DNA from: CAYVOX01 sp964453035
GTDB lineage: Bacteria; Chloroflexota; Anaerolineae; Anaerolineales; Anaerolineaceae
Length of the DNA stretch: 14,064 bases
NCBI GenBank assembly: GCA_964453035.1
Contig: CAYVOX010000083.1
Location: 1 to 14,064, forward strand
Reading direction: 5' to 3'
Under the pieces are notes generated by a model. The model saw only the letters and a list, made by a program, of their open reading frames with translations. It searched no databases and was not told the DNA's origin. Shown piece by piece: positions 6,021 through 12,647 of this stretch. Positions within the stretch are counted from its first letter, which is position 1. The number at the start of each line of letters is the position of its first letter. Position numbers and translations under genes: made by a program.

Positions 6021-6761
6021 TCACCGTTGAATCACCGGTAAATAGAAGGAATTGTTCTGGCGCATGAGCCGGTCGAACACCTCAAACCAGCGCGCGGCGA
6101 TCTTTTTCTCGCCGGATTCATCCGGGTGCACCAGGTCAACCGTATCGGCGACGGGGTCAAAGCCGGTGTACTGGTCAACCAGGCGCACGGGGGAGAGCGC
6201 GGTGTTTTTGCTGGCCACCAGCCCCGGGATGCGCGCGTTGAGCAGGGGGATGCGGTCCAGTTCGCCGCCGTATGCAGAGGGGATGAGTTGCGCCAGCAGC
6301 ACCTTGACGCGCGGGTTGACGGCGCGCAGCCGGTCGATGATCTGGCTGATCTCGCTGATGGTGCTGTCAATGGATTGCGCATACCACAGGTCGTTGTGCC
6401 CCAGGTGGATGAGCACCACATCCGGCGCGGCGGCCTGCGCCCAGACGGTGATGTTAGCCAGCACCTGGTCGGCGCGGTAACCGTAATGGCCTTCGTGGTT
6501 GGCGTCAAAATCGGGGTAGAGTGGGGCCGAGCCGTCGTCATACACGCCCCACAGCGAACCGACGAAATCGGCGGGGTAACCGGCTTCGCCGATGAGCTTC
6601 CACAACCAGTAGCGGTAACTGGCCTGCCCGGGAAGGGCTGAAGTGATTGAATCACCGAGGGGCATGATGCGGTAAGTGACCGCCGGGCTGGCCTGGGCGG
6701 GTTGGCTGCACAGCAGCAGCGCCAGAAGTCCCAGGGCTGCCAGCCGCCTAGCCTGGCGCAT
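6021..6761 (-). CDS. Secreted SGNH/GDSL hydrolase
   Basis: A 246-residue SGNH-fold esterase/lipase-type hydrolase. A signal peptide is clear: MRQARR, hydrophobic LAALGLLALLLC, cleavage after QPAQA (about residue 24). Catalytic blocks follow: block I IMPLGDSIT (Ser38), block II GHYGYRADQ (Gly), block III LIHLGHNDLW (Asn123), block V DLVHPDESG (Asp209, His212). All four residues for which the family is named are present. Substrates in this family are acyl esters on sugars, lipids or peptidoglycan; here unknown. I start at ATG 6761, overlapping the kinase stop by 14 bases; ATG 6782, seven codons earlier, is the alternative. No strong ribosome binding site is seen, so translation is probably coupled to the kinase. 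Confidence 0.9.
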   Translation of the reverse strand: MRQARRLAALGLLALLLCSQPAQASPAVTYRIMPLGDSITSALPGQASYRYWLWKLIGEAGYPADFVGSLWGVYDDGSAPLYPDFDANHEGHYGYRADQVLANITVWAQAAAPDVVLIHLGHNDLWYAQSIDSTISEISQIIDRLRAVNPRVKVLLAQLIPSAYGGELDRIPLLNARIPGLVASKNTALSPVRLVDQYTGFDPVADTVDLVHPDESGEKKIAARWFEVFDRLMRQNNSFYLPVIQR

Positions 6762-7662
6762 ACAGGCTCGCGTAAAGCGCATCAAGGGCGGGGGCGTCCA
6801 GCAGGCCGTCGGCGGCGGAGGCAGCGCCGACCTTGTAGGAGGCATACACCACCGCCTTGCGCAGGGCGTGGAGGGGGTCGCCGTTGTGCAGGTAGGCGTG
6901 CAGGAACGCCGAAAAGAGCGCGTCGCCAGCGCCGATGGTGCTGACCACCGGGCGGGTGCGCAGGGCGGGCAGGCGGGTGAAGCGCCCCCCCTCGCGCTGA
7001 GCCAGCAGGGCGCCCTGGCTGCCCAACCCAATCACCACAATCCGGGCCGGGAAGCGCTCCAGCACCTGCCTGGCCCACGCCTCCGGCTCAAGCGGCAGGC
7101 GCTCGTCGCTCATGAAGAGGATATCGGCGGCCTGCATAAAATCGCGGTTGTAATCGTCCTCCAGGCTGGCGATGGTGTGCACGTCGGTGGCGATGGGGAT
7201 GCCGGCGCGTTTTGCCACCGCGAGGAAGGGGCGCGAGAAGTTGATGTTGCACAGGGCAGCCAGCTGGCAGCCAGCGAGGGCTGACTCGAATCGCTCCGGC
7301 GGGTAAGATTGCTGCTGGATATCTTTCAGGTCGGTGAAGATGGCGCGCCTGCCGGTGGCATCATACAGGATGACCGATTGCGCGGTGCGCTCCAGTTGCG
7401 CCAGCACGTCCTCGCCGGGGATGCCGTCGGCGAGCAGGGCGCTGCGTACCTGCTGAGCAGCCACATCCTGCCCGATGAGCGAGACAAACCGCACCTGGTG
7501 ACCGAGACGGGTGAGCGCGCGTGCCAGGTTGTAACCCACGCCCGAGACGGTACTGTTGACGCCGTGGAACGGAAAGCGCACCGGCTCGTAGGTGATGGGG
7601 AAGCCCTCCACCTTGAGGGTGGTTTCGATGTTGATGAGGCCCGAGACCAGGATGCGGTTCAT
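6748..7662 (-). CDS. PfkB/ribokinase-family carbohydrate kinase
   Basis: A 304-residue ATP-dependent sugar (or nucleoside) kinase of the PfkB fold. The N-terminal signature region is HGVNSTVSGVGYNLARAL (33-50). The C-terminal signature is VVSTIGAGDALFSAFL (239-254), with the anion hole GAGD and catalytic Asp247. The lid sequence near the N-terminus is unusual (NIETTLKVEGFPITYEPVRF), so the substrate cannot be assigned; ribose, fructose and nucleosides are all possible. The family is usually 290-340 residues, so this is complete. Its ATG overlaps the GNAT stop as ATGA, and its 3' end overlaps the SGNH start: a tightly coupled operon. Confidence 0.92.
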   Translation of the reverse strand: MNRILVSGLINIETTLKVEGFPITYEPVRFPFHGVNSTVSGVGYNLARALTRLGHQVRFVSLIGQDVAAQQVRSALLADGIPGEDVLAQLERTAQSVILYDATGRRAIFTDLKDIQQQSYPPERFESALAGCQLAALCNINFSRPFLAVAKRAGIPIATDVHTIASLEDDYNRDFMQAADILFMSDERLPLEPEAWARQVLERFPARIVVIGLGSQGALLAQREGGRFTRLPALRTRPVVSTIGAGDALFSAFLHAYLHNGDPLHALRKAVVYASYKVGAASAADGLLDAPALDALYASLYAPG

Positions 7663-8075
7663 GCGGTGTCTTTCGAGAGGATGACCAACTCAATGCGCTG
7701 CACCCAGCCGCCGGAGCGCCAGAAGGCAAGACCGGATTCGTTCTCGCCGTAAACGAAGATGTGGCACTTGTGAATATCCAGGGCGCGCAGGGCTTCGATG
7801 CAGCGCTGCGCCAGGGCCTGGCCCAATCCGCGCCGCCGGTAGCGGGGATGCACCGCCAGGTGGTAGAGGTAGCCGCGGCGCGAATCGTGCCCGCACAGCA
7901 CCGCGCCGGCCAGCTGGCCCTCTTCCACAGCCACAAAGCACAGGCCGGGATTGCGCTCCAGGAAGCGGGCAATGGCAGCAGGGGAGTCGGCATCAGAGAG
8001 GCCGACGCCGGGGGAAGATTGCCACAAAGCCAGGACGGCATCGTAATCGGTGAGGGTCATGGGGCGAATGGACAT
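7659..8075 (-). CDS. GNAT-family N-acetyltransferase, YpeA-like
   Basis: A 138-residue acetyltransferase. The N-terminus IRPMTLTDYDAVLALW and GLSDADSPAAIARFLERNP resemble the YpeA group of GNATs. The acetyl-CoA binding segment is LAVHPRYRRRGLGQALA (73-89). The usual NxxAxxLYxxxGF segment is ENESGLAFWRSGGW (111-124). The acceptor is unknown. ATG 8075 has GGAG eight bases upstream. It opens the operon with the kinase and SGNH hydrolase, with a four-base ATGA overlap to the kinase. Confidence 0.9.
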   Translation of the reverse strand: MSIRPMTLTDYDAVLALWQSSPGVGLSDADSPAAIARFLERNPGLCFVAVEEGQLAGAVLCGHDSRRGYLYHLAVHPRYRRRGLGQALAQRCIEALRALDIHKCHIFVYGENESGLAFWRSGGWVQRIELVILSKDTA

Positions 8076-8102
8076 GGGCAGGCTCCAATGGGGGATGCTT
8101 TT

Positions 8103-8108
8103 ATTATA
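8103..8108 (-). promoter_or_regulatory. -10 box (TATAAT) of the GNAT-kinase-SGNH operon
   Basis: A perfect TATAAT on the minus strand, 27 bases before ATG 8075. The region where a -35 box should be is GC-rich and has no match to TTGACA. Confidence 0.6.
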
Positions 8109-8142
8109 GCGCCGGTCGCGCGGGAAGGTTTTTTAGAAAACC

Positions 8143-8174
8143 CTGTTCATCCTTTTTTATCCTGAATATCCTGT
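8143..8174. repeat. Short ATCCT repeat cluster
   Basis: ATCCT occurs at 8149, 8159 and 8168 within a short stretch; on the minus strand this reads CAGGAT, AGGAT, AGGAT. It sits upstream of the GNAT operon promoter. The gap 8076-8389 otherwise holds only the promoter, a CT-rich inverted repeat and a terminator hairpin, and no credible gene. Confidence 0.5.
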
Positions 8175-8235
8175 AAAATACAGCAAAATAGCGCCTTCGA
8201 GTTGCCAGGGGTGTTGACCTCTCTCATCCTCCCGT

Positions 8236-8270
8236 CCTCCTTCTCTCCCCGGCGCGGGGGGAGAAGGAGG
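8236..8270. repeat. CT-rich inverted repeat, copy B
   Basis: CCTCCTTCTC (8236-8245) pairs with GAGAAGGAGG (8261-8270); a T/G wobble position and four further C/G pairs (8247-8250 with 8256-8259) close a GGCGC loop. The preceding TGTTGACCTCTCTC at 8213-8226 matches copy A. It ends 47 bp before the AGACCTG hairpin, against 45 bp for copy A. Confidence 0.85.
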
Positions 8271-8317
8271 CGCATCAGCAGCCAGGGCTTCCTGCGGCGA
8301 GCTAAAGCGACTGCTTA

Positions 8318-8357
8318 AAAAGACCTGTTGGGTTTTTAGCCAACCCAACAGGTCTTT
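8318..8357 (-). terminator. AGACCTG hairpin acting as intrinsic terminator of the exported repeat protein gene
   Basis: AAAGACCTGTTGGGTT (8318-8333) and AACCCAACAGGTCTTT (8342-8357) form a 16-bp perfect stem. Read on the minus strand it begins 32 bases after the stop of the gene at 8390 and ends in a run of five T, a good rho-independent terminator. The stem carries TTGGG/CCCAA where other copies have TTAGG/CCTAA or TCAGG/CCTGA. On the plus strand the run is only three T. Confidence 0.8.
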
Positions 8358-8389
8358 ACAGAGCCGCGCTCGCAAGAGGTAAAAGCGGT

Positions 8390-9400
8390 TTACGGGTACG
8401 TGTTATTCCAGAACCAGTTATAGCTGTAAAAGCCGCCGGAGGCATCGGCGCGGATGGCGATGCGCGACTGGCCTTTGAGGGCATCGGGGATGTCGAATGC
8501 GATGGTCATCACCCCGCCCGGGCCGGAATTGAACGAGCCGACCACAATGCCACCAATGCCGCGCGTGCCAATCAGCCCCATGCGCACGGTGAATACCCGG
8601 TTGGGCGGGTAGTTGTTGGTCTTAATCGCCACCATGCTGTCCTTAATCACGCCGACGATGCTGAAGGTGGGGATGCCCACGTACGGCTTGGGCGCTGCCG
8701 CCGGGTCGTTCCAGAACCAGTTGTAGGAATAGAAGCCGCCGGAAGCATCCATGCGGATGGCTAAACGCGCGCTGCCCGCCAGGCTGGCGGGGATGGCGAA
8801 TTCAGCGGTGAGGATGCCCCCTGCGCCGGAATCAAGCGTGCCGACCACAATCCCGCCGATGCCCTTGGTGCCGTATGCGCCGATGCGCACGGTGAAGATT
8901 CTGCCGGAGGGGAAGTTGCTGGTTTTAACCGCCACGCTGGTATCCTTCACCACGCTGGTGATGCTGAAGGTGGGGATGCCGTAATAGGGCGTGACGGAGC
9001 CGCTGGCGGTGTTGTTCCAGAACCAGTTGTAGCTGTAATAGCCGCCGGTCGAGGCATCCGTGCGGATGGCGATGCGCGCCAGGCCTTTGAGGGCAGCGGG
9101 GATGTCAAAGGTGAGGGTGAGCGTGCCGCCCGCGCCGGAGTTAAACGTGCCAACGATGATCCCGCCGATGGCTTTGGTGCCAATCAACCCCATGCGGGCG
9201 GTGAAGAATTTGTTGGCGGGGAAGTTGGTGGTTTTGATGGTGACGGTGCTGTCTTTTTCGACGGCGGTGATGGAGAAAATAGGGATGGGAACGGCAGCCT
9301 GAGCCGGTTGGACGGATACGCCCAGCAAGCCAGCCAGCAGCGCCAGCACCAGCACAACCTGGAAGCCGGCGCGAATACGGACAGAAATTGGCCTGAACAT
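8390..9400 (-). CDS. Exported protein of three tandem ~90-residue repeats, function unknown
   Basis: A 336-residue protein. A signal peptide is evident (MFRPISVRIR, hydrophobic VVLVLALLAGLLGVSV, cleavage after QPAQA at residue 35). The mature part is three repeats at about 38-130, 142-231 and 243-332. Each starts with (I/T)FSI and a VxKD turn, has KT(T/S/N)N(F/Y)P and an F(F)TxRxG segment, then GTxxIGGIxVG, NSGxGG, IPxxLxGxxRxAIR, and ends DASxGxYSYNWFWN. Linkers are 10-12 residues, rich in Pro, Ala and Tyr. The alternating beta pattern and Gly turns suggest a beta-sandwich. It has no Cys in the mature part and no membrane anchor or LPXTG-like tail, so it is probably released or held non-covalently on the surface. 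I recall similar repeats in Anaerolineae but know no function. The ATG has AAAGGAGAGGATT before it. Confidence 0.88.
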   Translation of the reverse strand: MFRPISVRIRAGFQVVLVLALLAGLLGVSVQPAQAAVPIPIFSITAVEKDSTVTIKTTNFPANKFFTARMGLIGTKAIGGIIVGTFNSGAGGTLTLTFDIPAALKGLARIAIRTDASTGGYYSYNWFWNNTASGSVTPYYGIPTFSITSVVKDTSVAVKTSNFPSGRIFTVRIGAYGTKGIGGIVVGTLDSGAGGILTAEFAIPASLAGSARLAIRMDASGGFYSYNWFWNDPAAAPKPYVGIPTFSIVGVIKDSMVAIKTNNYPPNRVFTVRMGLIGTRGIGGIVVGSFNSGPGGVMTIAFDIPDALKGQSRIAIRADASGGFYSYNWFWNNTYP

Positions 9401-9469
9401 AATCCTCTCCTTTGTGAACACGCGTCCATGGGGGGTGGGAATCATCCATCGCTCCCGCCTGTAACCTTC

Positions 9470-9498
9470 AGTGTACATTAATCGGAGCAAAGATTCAA
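9470..9498 (-). promoter_or_regulatory. Promoter of the exported repeat protein gene
   Basis: On the minus strand TTGAAT (9493-9498), a 17-base spacer, then TACACT (9470-9475): four of six matches to each sigma-70 consensus hexamer with ideal spacing. It gives a leader of about 60 bases before ATG 9400. It differs from the other promoters here, which have a perfect -10 and no -35. Confidence 0.5.
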
Positions 9499-9526
9499 TA
9501 ACGCGGGGAGGAAAATCTCGGCCAAC

Positions 9527-10540
9527 CTAGCGGCTGACTTCCGCCACCAGCAGGTCGAGAGCGGTTTCCAGGTCCATCTGGCTGGTTTTGAGCGCCTCGT
9601 CAATCTCAAGCAGCTGGTGGTAAAGCGCCTCGAGGCGGGCCAGGGTGAAGCGCTGGGCCTGCCCGACGAGCTTTCTGGTGACGTATTCAACTTGCCCAAC
9701 CTCACGCATCACCTGCGCAAGGGCGAGGCCCTCATCCAGCGTCTCGCGCACCTGGATGAGCAGGCGAAACTGTCGCACCACCATGCCAAACAGGCCCTCG
9801 GGGCTTGTTTCCAGGAAGAGATGCATCAGGCGCTGGGCTTTGCTGGCGTTGCCCTCGGCCAGGGCATCCACGATCTCAAAAATATCCACATGGCTGGTGA
9901 AGGCGGTGAGCAACTCAACGTCCTCCTGCTCCACGGGGCGTTTGTAATCCACCGACTCGAGCAGCTTACGAATTTCCTGCCCGGCAATGCGGGTATCGTT
10001 GCCCAGCAGCGTGGTGAGGGCCTGGGCAGCCGGCTGGGTGAAGCGCCCGCCCATGGCCGCAGCCTGGGCCATAATCCAGCCGGGCATCATTCTTATTTGA
10101 GGTTGGTTGAAAACCTTATAGAACAGGCGGCTGCCGGCGGTGGACATCCAGGCGCGCAGCCAGTGCGCTTTTTTCTCGGGCAGCAGCACCCAATCCTTGC
10201 GCTCCACCCTATCCTCAATGGGCAGAACGAGGGCGGTGGAGGGTGGAACCTGGTTGAGGATCTCGATAAAACGCTGCTGGGCAGTTTTGTTGTTCTTATC
10301 GATGCGGGCGAGGGGATTGCGAAAGACAACGATGCGCCGTTCTGCGAAGAAAGATAGCACCATCACGGCGTTGCGCAGGTCTTCCAGGCTGGCCTGGCGC
10401 CCGTCCAGGCGCGTGATGTTGAAGTCGGCGGTGGTGAGGTCGGTGATATGCGCCAAAAATCCCGCCACAAATTGCTCAATGGCAGCCAGGTCGTCACCGT
10501 GGACGATATAAACAATGGGCTTCTGGGCGGAATCTTCCAT
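9527..10540 (-). CDS. holA: DNA polymerase III subunit delta (clamp loader)
   Basis: A 337-residue delta subunit, which opens the beta sliding clamp within the clamp-loader complex. The N-terminal AAA+-like domain starts PIVYIVHGDDLAAIEQF and includes a RLDGRQASLEDLRNAV-type segment, then FFAERRIVVFRNP (about 64-76). There is no Walker A, as expected for delta. The lid has AQALTTLLGNDTRIAGQEI and KLLE. The C-terminal collar includes VDIFEIVDALAEGNASKAQR, QFRLLIQVRE and LYHQLLEIDEALKTSQMD, which matches the family end. Length is normal for the family. It is the last gene of the radA operon, 15 bp after the preceding stop, with no strong ribosome binding site. Confidence 0.92.
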   Translation of the reverse strand: MEDSAQKPIVYIVHGDDLAAIEQFVAGFLAHITDLTTADFNITRLDGRQASLEDLRNAVMVLSFFAERRIVVFRNPLARIDKNNKTAQQRFIEILNQVPPSTALVLPIEDRVERKDWVLLPEKKAHWLRAWMSTAGSRLFYKVFNQPQIRMMPGWIMAQAAAMGGRFTQPAAQALTTLLGNDTRIAGQEIRKLLESVDYKRPVEQEDVELLTAFTSHVDIFEIVDALAEGNASKAQRLMHLFLETSPEGLFGMVVRQFRLLIQVRETLDEGLALAQVMREVGQVEYVTRKLVGQAQRFTLARLEALYHQLLEIDEALKTSQMDLETALDLLVAEVSR

Positions 10541-10555
10541 AACCGGCGGCCGGGC

Positions 10556-11077
10556 TTACTGGGCGGTGCGCACCTTGTGCATGGGGGATTCCTGGCGCTG
10601 GAAGCGGGTGATGGAGACCACCTCAAGGTTGCCGACCTGCGCCTGGGTGGTGACGCGTGCCTGCAGCCATGGACCCAGGGGCTGGGCCAGCATGCTGCCG
10701 AGGGTGACCATCATGACCACGACGGGCAGCCGCTCCAGGCGCTTGAACAGGCCGCCGCTGGAGCGCGACATTGCCAGCCAGGCCAGCCCGCCAGCCACCA
10801 GCCCGGAGGCGACGTAGTTGGTGCCGCAGTGCGGGTGAATGGCCAACCCGTGCTCGCCGGCCTTGAGGCGGGCCAGGGCTTCGTTGACGGCAGCCTGCAG
10901 GTCGTCGGTGGAGACGGAGCCGATGATGGAAAAGCCCTCCGCGTCGGAGTAACCGGCGACCGCCTGGTGGGGGTTTTTCTGCGCCAGGACCTGCATGGTG
11001 GCGTGTTCGAGGGCGTGGTTGCGCCGGATGCGCAAAATATAGGGGAAATTGAGCAGCCTGTTAATCTTTGTCAGCAT
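10556..11077 (-). CDS. Small membrane protein with HALEHAT motif (DUF6391-like)
   Basis: A 173-residue protein that I recognise only as resembling the uncharacterised DUF6391 group. The N-terminal soluble part has RRNHALEHATMQVL (18-31) and a small alpha/beta segment GFSIIGSVSTDDLQAAVNEAL (48-68). LAIHPHCGTNYV (78-89) leads into a first hydrophobic helix (about 88-104), and a second spans about 117-135. The C-terminal tail is soluble. HALEH fits the HxxEH pattern, a known inverted zinc motif, and H81, H83 and C84 could add ligands; catalysis is speculation. I start at ATG 11077, which has GGAGGAAAAAAG directly upstream, inside the 3' end of radA, overlapping it by 17 bases. holA follows after 15 bp. 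Confidence 0.75.
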   Translation of the reverse strand: MLTKINRLLNFPYILRIRRNHALEHATMQVLAQKNPHQAVAGYSDAEGFSIIGSVSTDDLQAAVNEALARLKAGEHGLAIHPHCGTNYVASGLVAGGLAWLAMSRSSGGLFKRLERLPVVVMMVTLGSMLAQPLGPWLQARVTTQAQVGNLEVVSITRFQRQESPMHKVRTAQ

Positions 11078-12500
11078 CTTTTTTCCTCCGGGAGGGGGTA
11101 TCACCCATCAGGGCCAGGTCAAGGGCTTCACGCAGCGAGCGCGCTTCGATAATCTGGATGCCCTCAGGCCAGGCTTCTCCGCGCCGGGTGCGGCGCGGGA
11201 CAACAGCCGATTTAAAGCCGAGCTTGGCGGCTTCGCGCAGGCGGGCAGCCATCTGCCCCACCCAGCGCAGCTCGCCAGAAAGACCCACCTCGCCGATGAG
11301 CACGGTATCAGCGCGGAGGGGGCAATCGCGCAGGGAGGAGGCAATCGCAGCCGCCACGGCCAGGTCGGCGGCGGGCTCGGTGACACGCAAACCGCCCACC
11401 GCATTGACGAACACATCCTCCTCGGCCAGGCGCAGGCCCAGGCGGCGGGTGAGCACCGCAGCGATGATGAGCAGGCGGTTGACGTCCAATCCGTTGGGGG
11501 TGCGGCGCGGGTTGCCCAGGTTGGAGGGGCTGGTGAGGCCCTGTAGTTCTACCAGCAGCGGGCGGGTGCCTTCCATGGTGACGGCGATGGCTGAGCCGGG
11601 CACGTTGACCATGCGCTCAGCCAGGAAAGCCTCGGATGGGTTGAGCACCTCCACCATGCCGCGCTCCTGCATCTCAAAGACGCCCACCTCGGAGGTGGCG
11701 CCGAAGCGGTTTTTAACCGAACGCAGCAGGCGGAAGGACTGGTAGCGGTCGCCCTCCAGGTACAGGACGGTATCCACAATGTGCTCAAGCACGCGCGGGC
11801 CGGCAATCATGCCCTCCTTGGTGACGTGCCCGATGAGGAAGACGGCGATGCCGCTGCCTTTAGCCACCTCGCGCAGACGGTTGGCGCACTCGCGCACCTG
11901 TCCCACCGAGCCGGCAGTGGATTCAAGCTGGGGGATGTACACCGTCTGGATGGAATCGACGATGACCACCTGGGGCTGGACGGTTTGAAGGTGTTCGAGG
12001 ATGGTATCGAGGTTGGTTTCGGTGACCAGCAGCAGGTTGGGGGGGATAGGCGCATCGGGGTGGTGATTGGGCTGGCGCAGCAGGCGCAGGGCGCGCATTT
12101 TAACCTGGCGCTCGGATTCTTCGCCGGAGATGTAGAGCACGCGGCGGTCTTTGGCCATTTCCATGGCCAGTTGCAGCAGCAGAGTAGATTTGCCAATGCC
12201 CGGGTCGCCGCCGACCAGGACGATAGAGCCGGGGACGACGCCGCCGCCCAGCACGCGGGCAAATTCGCTGATGGGGACGGGCAGGCGGTCTTCTACGTCG
12301 CCTTCGATTTCATCCAATCGCATGGGGCGGGAGCGGCTGGTGAGTCCGCGGCCCGGTTGGGGCTGGGCAGCCGGGGTGGGGGCCGCGACGATCTCCTCGA
12401 CCATGCTGTTCCACGCGCCGCAGGAGGGGCAGCGCCCCATGGCGCGCGGGGCGGTGCGCCCGCACTGCTGGCAGACGAAACGGGTTTGGGTTTTGGGCAT
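11061..12500 (-). CDS. radA: DNA repair protein RadA (Sms)
   Basis: A 479-residue RadA, the bacterial RecA-like helicase that helps branch migration and processing of recombination intermediates. It has an N-terminal zinc finger (C10-x2-C13, C24-x2-C27), Walker A GGDPGIGKST (97-106, K104), Walker B VVIVDSIQTVY (D182), the RadA-specific KNRFG motif (263-267), and a Lon-protease-like C-terminal domain (PNGLDVNRLLIIAAVL, FVNAVGGLRVTEPAADLA, GEVGLSGELRWV). Length is normal. The tail RRKKDADKD is polar. The start is ATG 12500; a TATAAT ends six bases before it, so there is no room for a leader or Shine-Dalgarno sequence. It is first in the operon with the HALEHAT protein and holA. Confidence 0.97.
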   Translation of the reverse strand: MPKTQTRFVCQQCGRTAPRAMGRCPSCGAWNSMVEEIVAAPTPAAQPQPGRGLTSRSRPMRLDEIEGDVEDRLPVPISEFARVLGGGVVPGSIVLVGGDPGIGKSTLLLQLAMEMAKDRRVLYISGEESERQVKMRALRLLRQPNHHPDAPIPPNLLLVTETNLDTILEHLQTVQPQVVIVDSIQTVYIPQLESTAGSVGQVRECANRLREVAKGSGIAVFLIGHVTKEGMIAGPRVLEHIVDTVLYLEGDRYQSFRLLRSVKNRFGATSEVGVFEMQERGMVEVLNPSEAFLAERMVNVPGSAIAVTMEGTRPLLVELQGLTSPSNLGNPRRTPNGLDVNRLLIIAAVLTRRLGLRLAEEDVFVNAVGGLRVTEPAADLAVAAAIASSLRDCPLRADTVLIGEVGLSGELRWVGQMAARLREAAKLGFKSAVVPRRTRRGEAWPEGIQIIEARSLREALDLALMGDTPSRRKKDADKD

Positions 12501-12506
12501 GGGTTA

Positions 12507-12512
12507 ATTATA
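12507..12512 (-). promoter_or_regulatory. -10 box (TATAAT) of radA, apparently leaderless
   Basis: A perfect TATAAT on the minus strand with only six bases (TAACCC) between it and ATG 12500. RNA synthesis normally begins about seven bases past the -10 box, so the transcript should start at or next to the A of the ATG. No -35 consensus is seen. The spacer region holds a tandem CATAGCT repeat. Confidence 0.55.
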
Positions 12513-12515
12513 GCG

Positions 12516-12529
12516 CATAGCTCATAGCT
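12516..12529. repeat. Tandem CATAGCT heptamer at the radA promoter
   Basis: CATAGCT occurs twice head to tail (12516-12522, 12523-12529), followed by a similar GATAGG. It lies where the spacer and -35 region of the radA promoter would be. It could be an operator or simply a short low-complexity repeat. The rest of 12530-12647 shows no gene. Confidence 0.5.
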
Positions 12530-12647
12530 GATAGGTTACAGCGGATGGCTGGTGGGTTTGGGCGGGCATGGGCTGGGTGAGGGTGGGAGCGGGGGATGCT
12601 GCGCCCTCAGACCTCCCACAGAAAAACAGAAGACAGAGCCCTAGAAA

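Noticed and set aside
5971..6024. GTG start giving pirin 18 extra residues
   Set aside because: This stretch contains the TATAAT and the AAGGAG site of ATG 5970, and the family begins near that ATG.
6762..7031. N-terminal extension of the SGNH hydrolase through the kinase gene
   Set aside because: Residues before MRFTRACMRQ are a Pro/Thr/Cys-rich shadow of the kinase, and the signal peptide begins at the chosen ATG or seven codons earlier.
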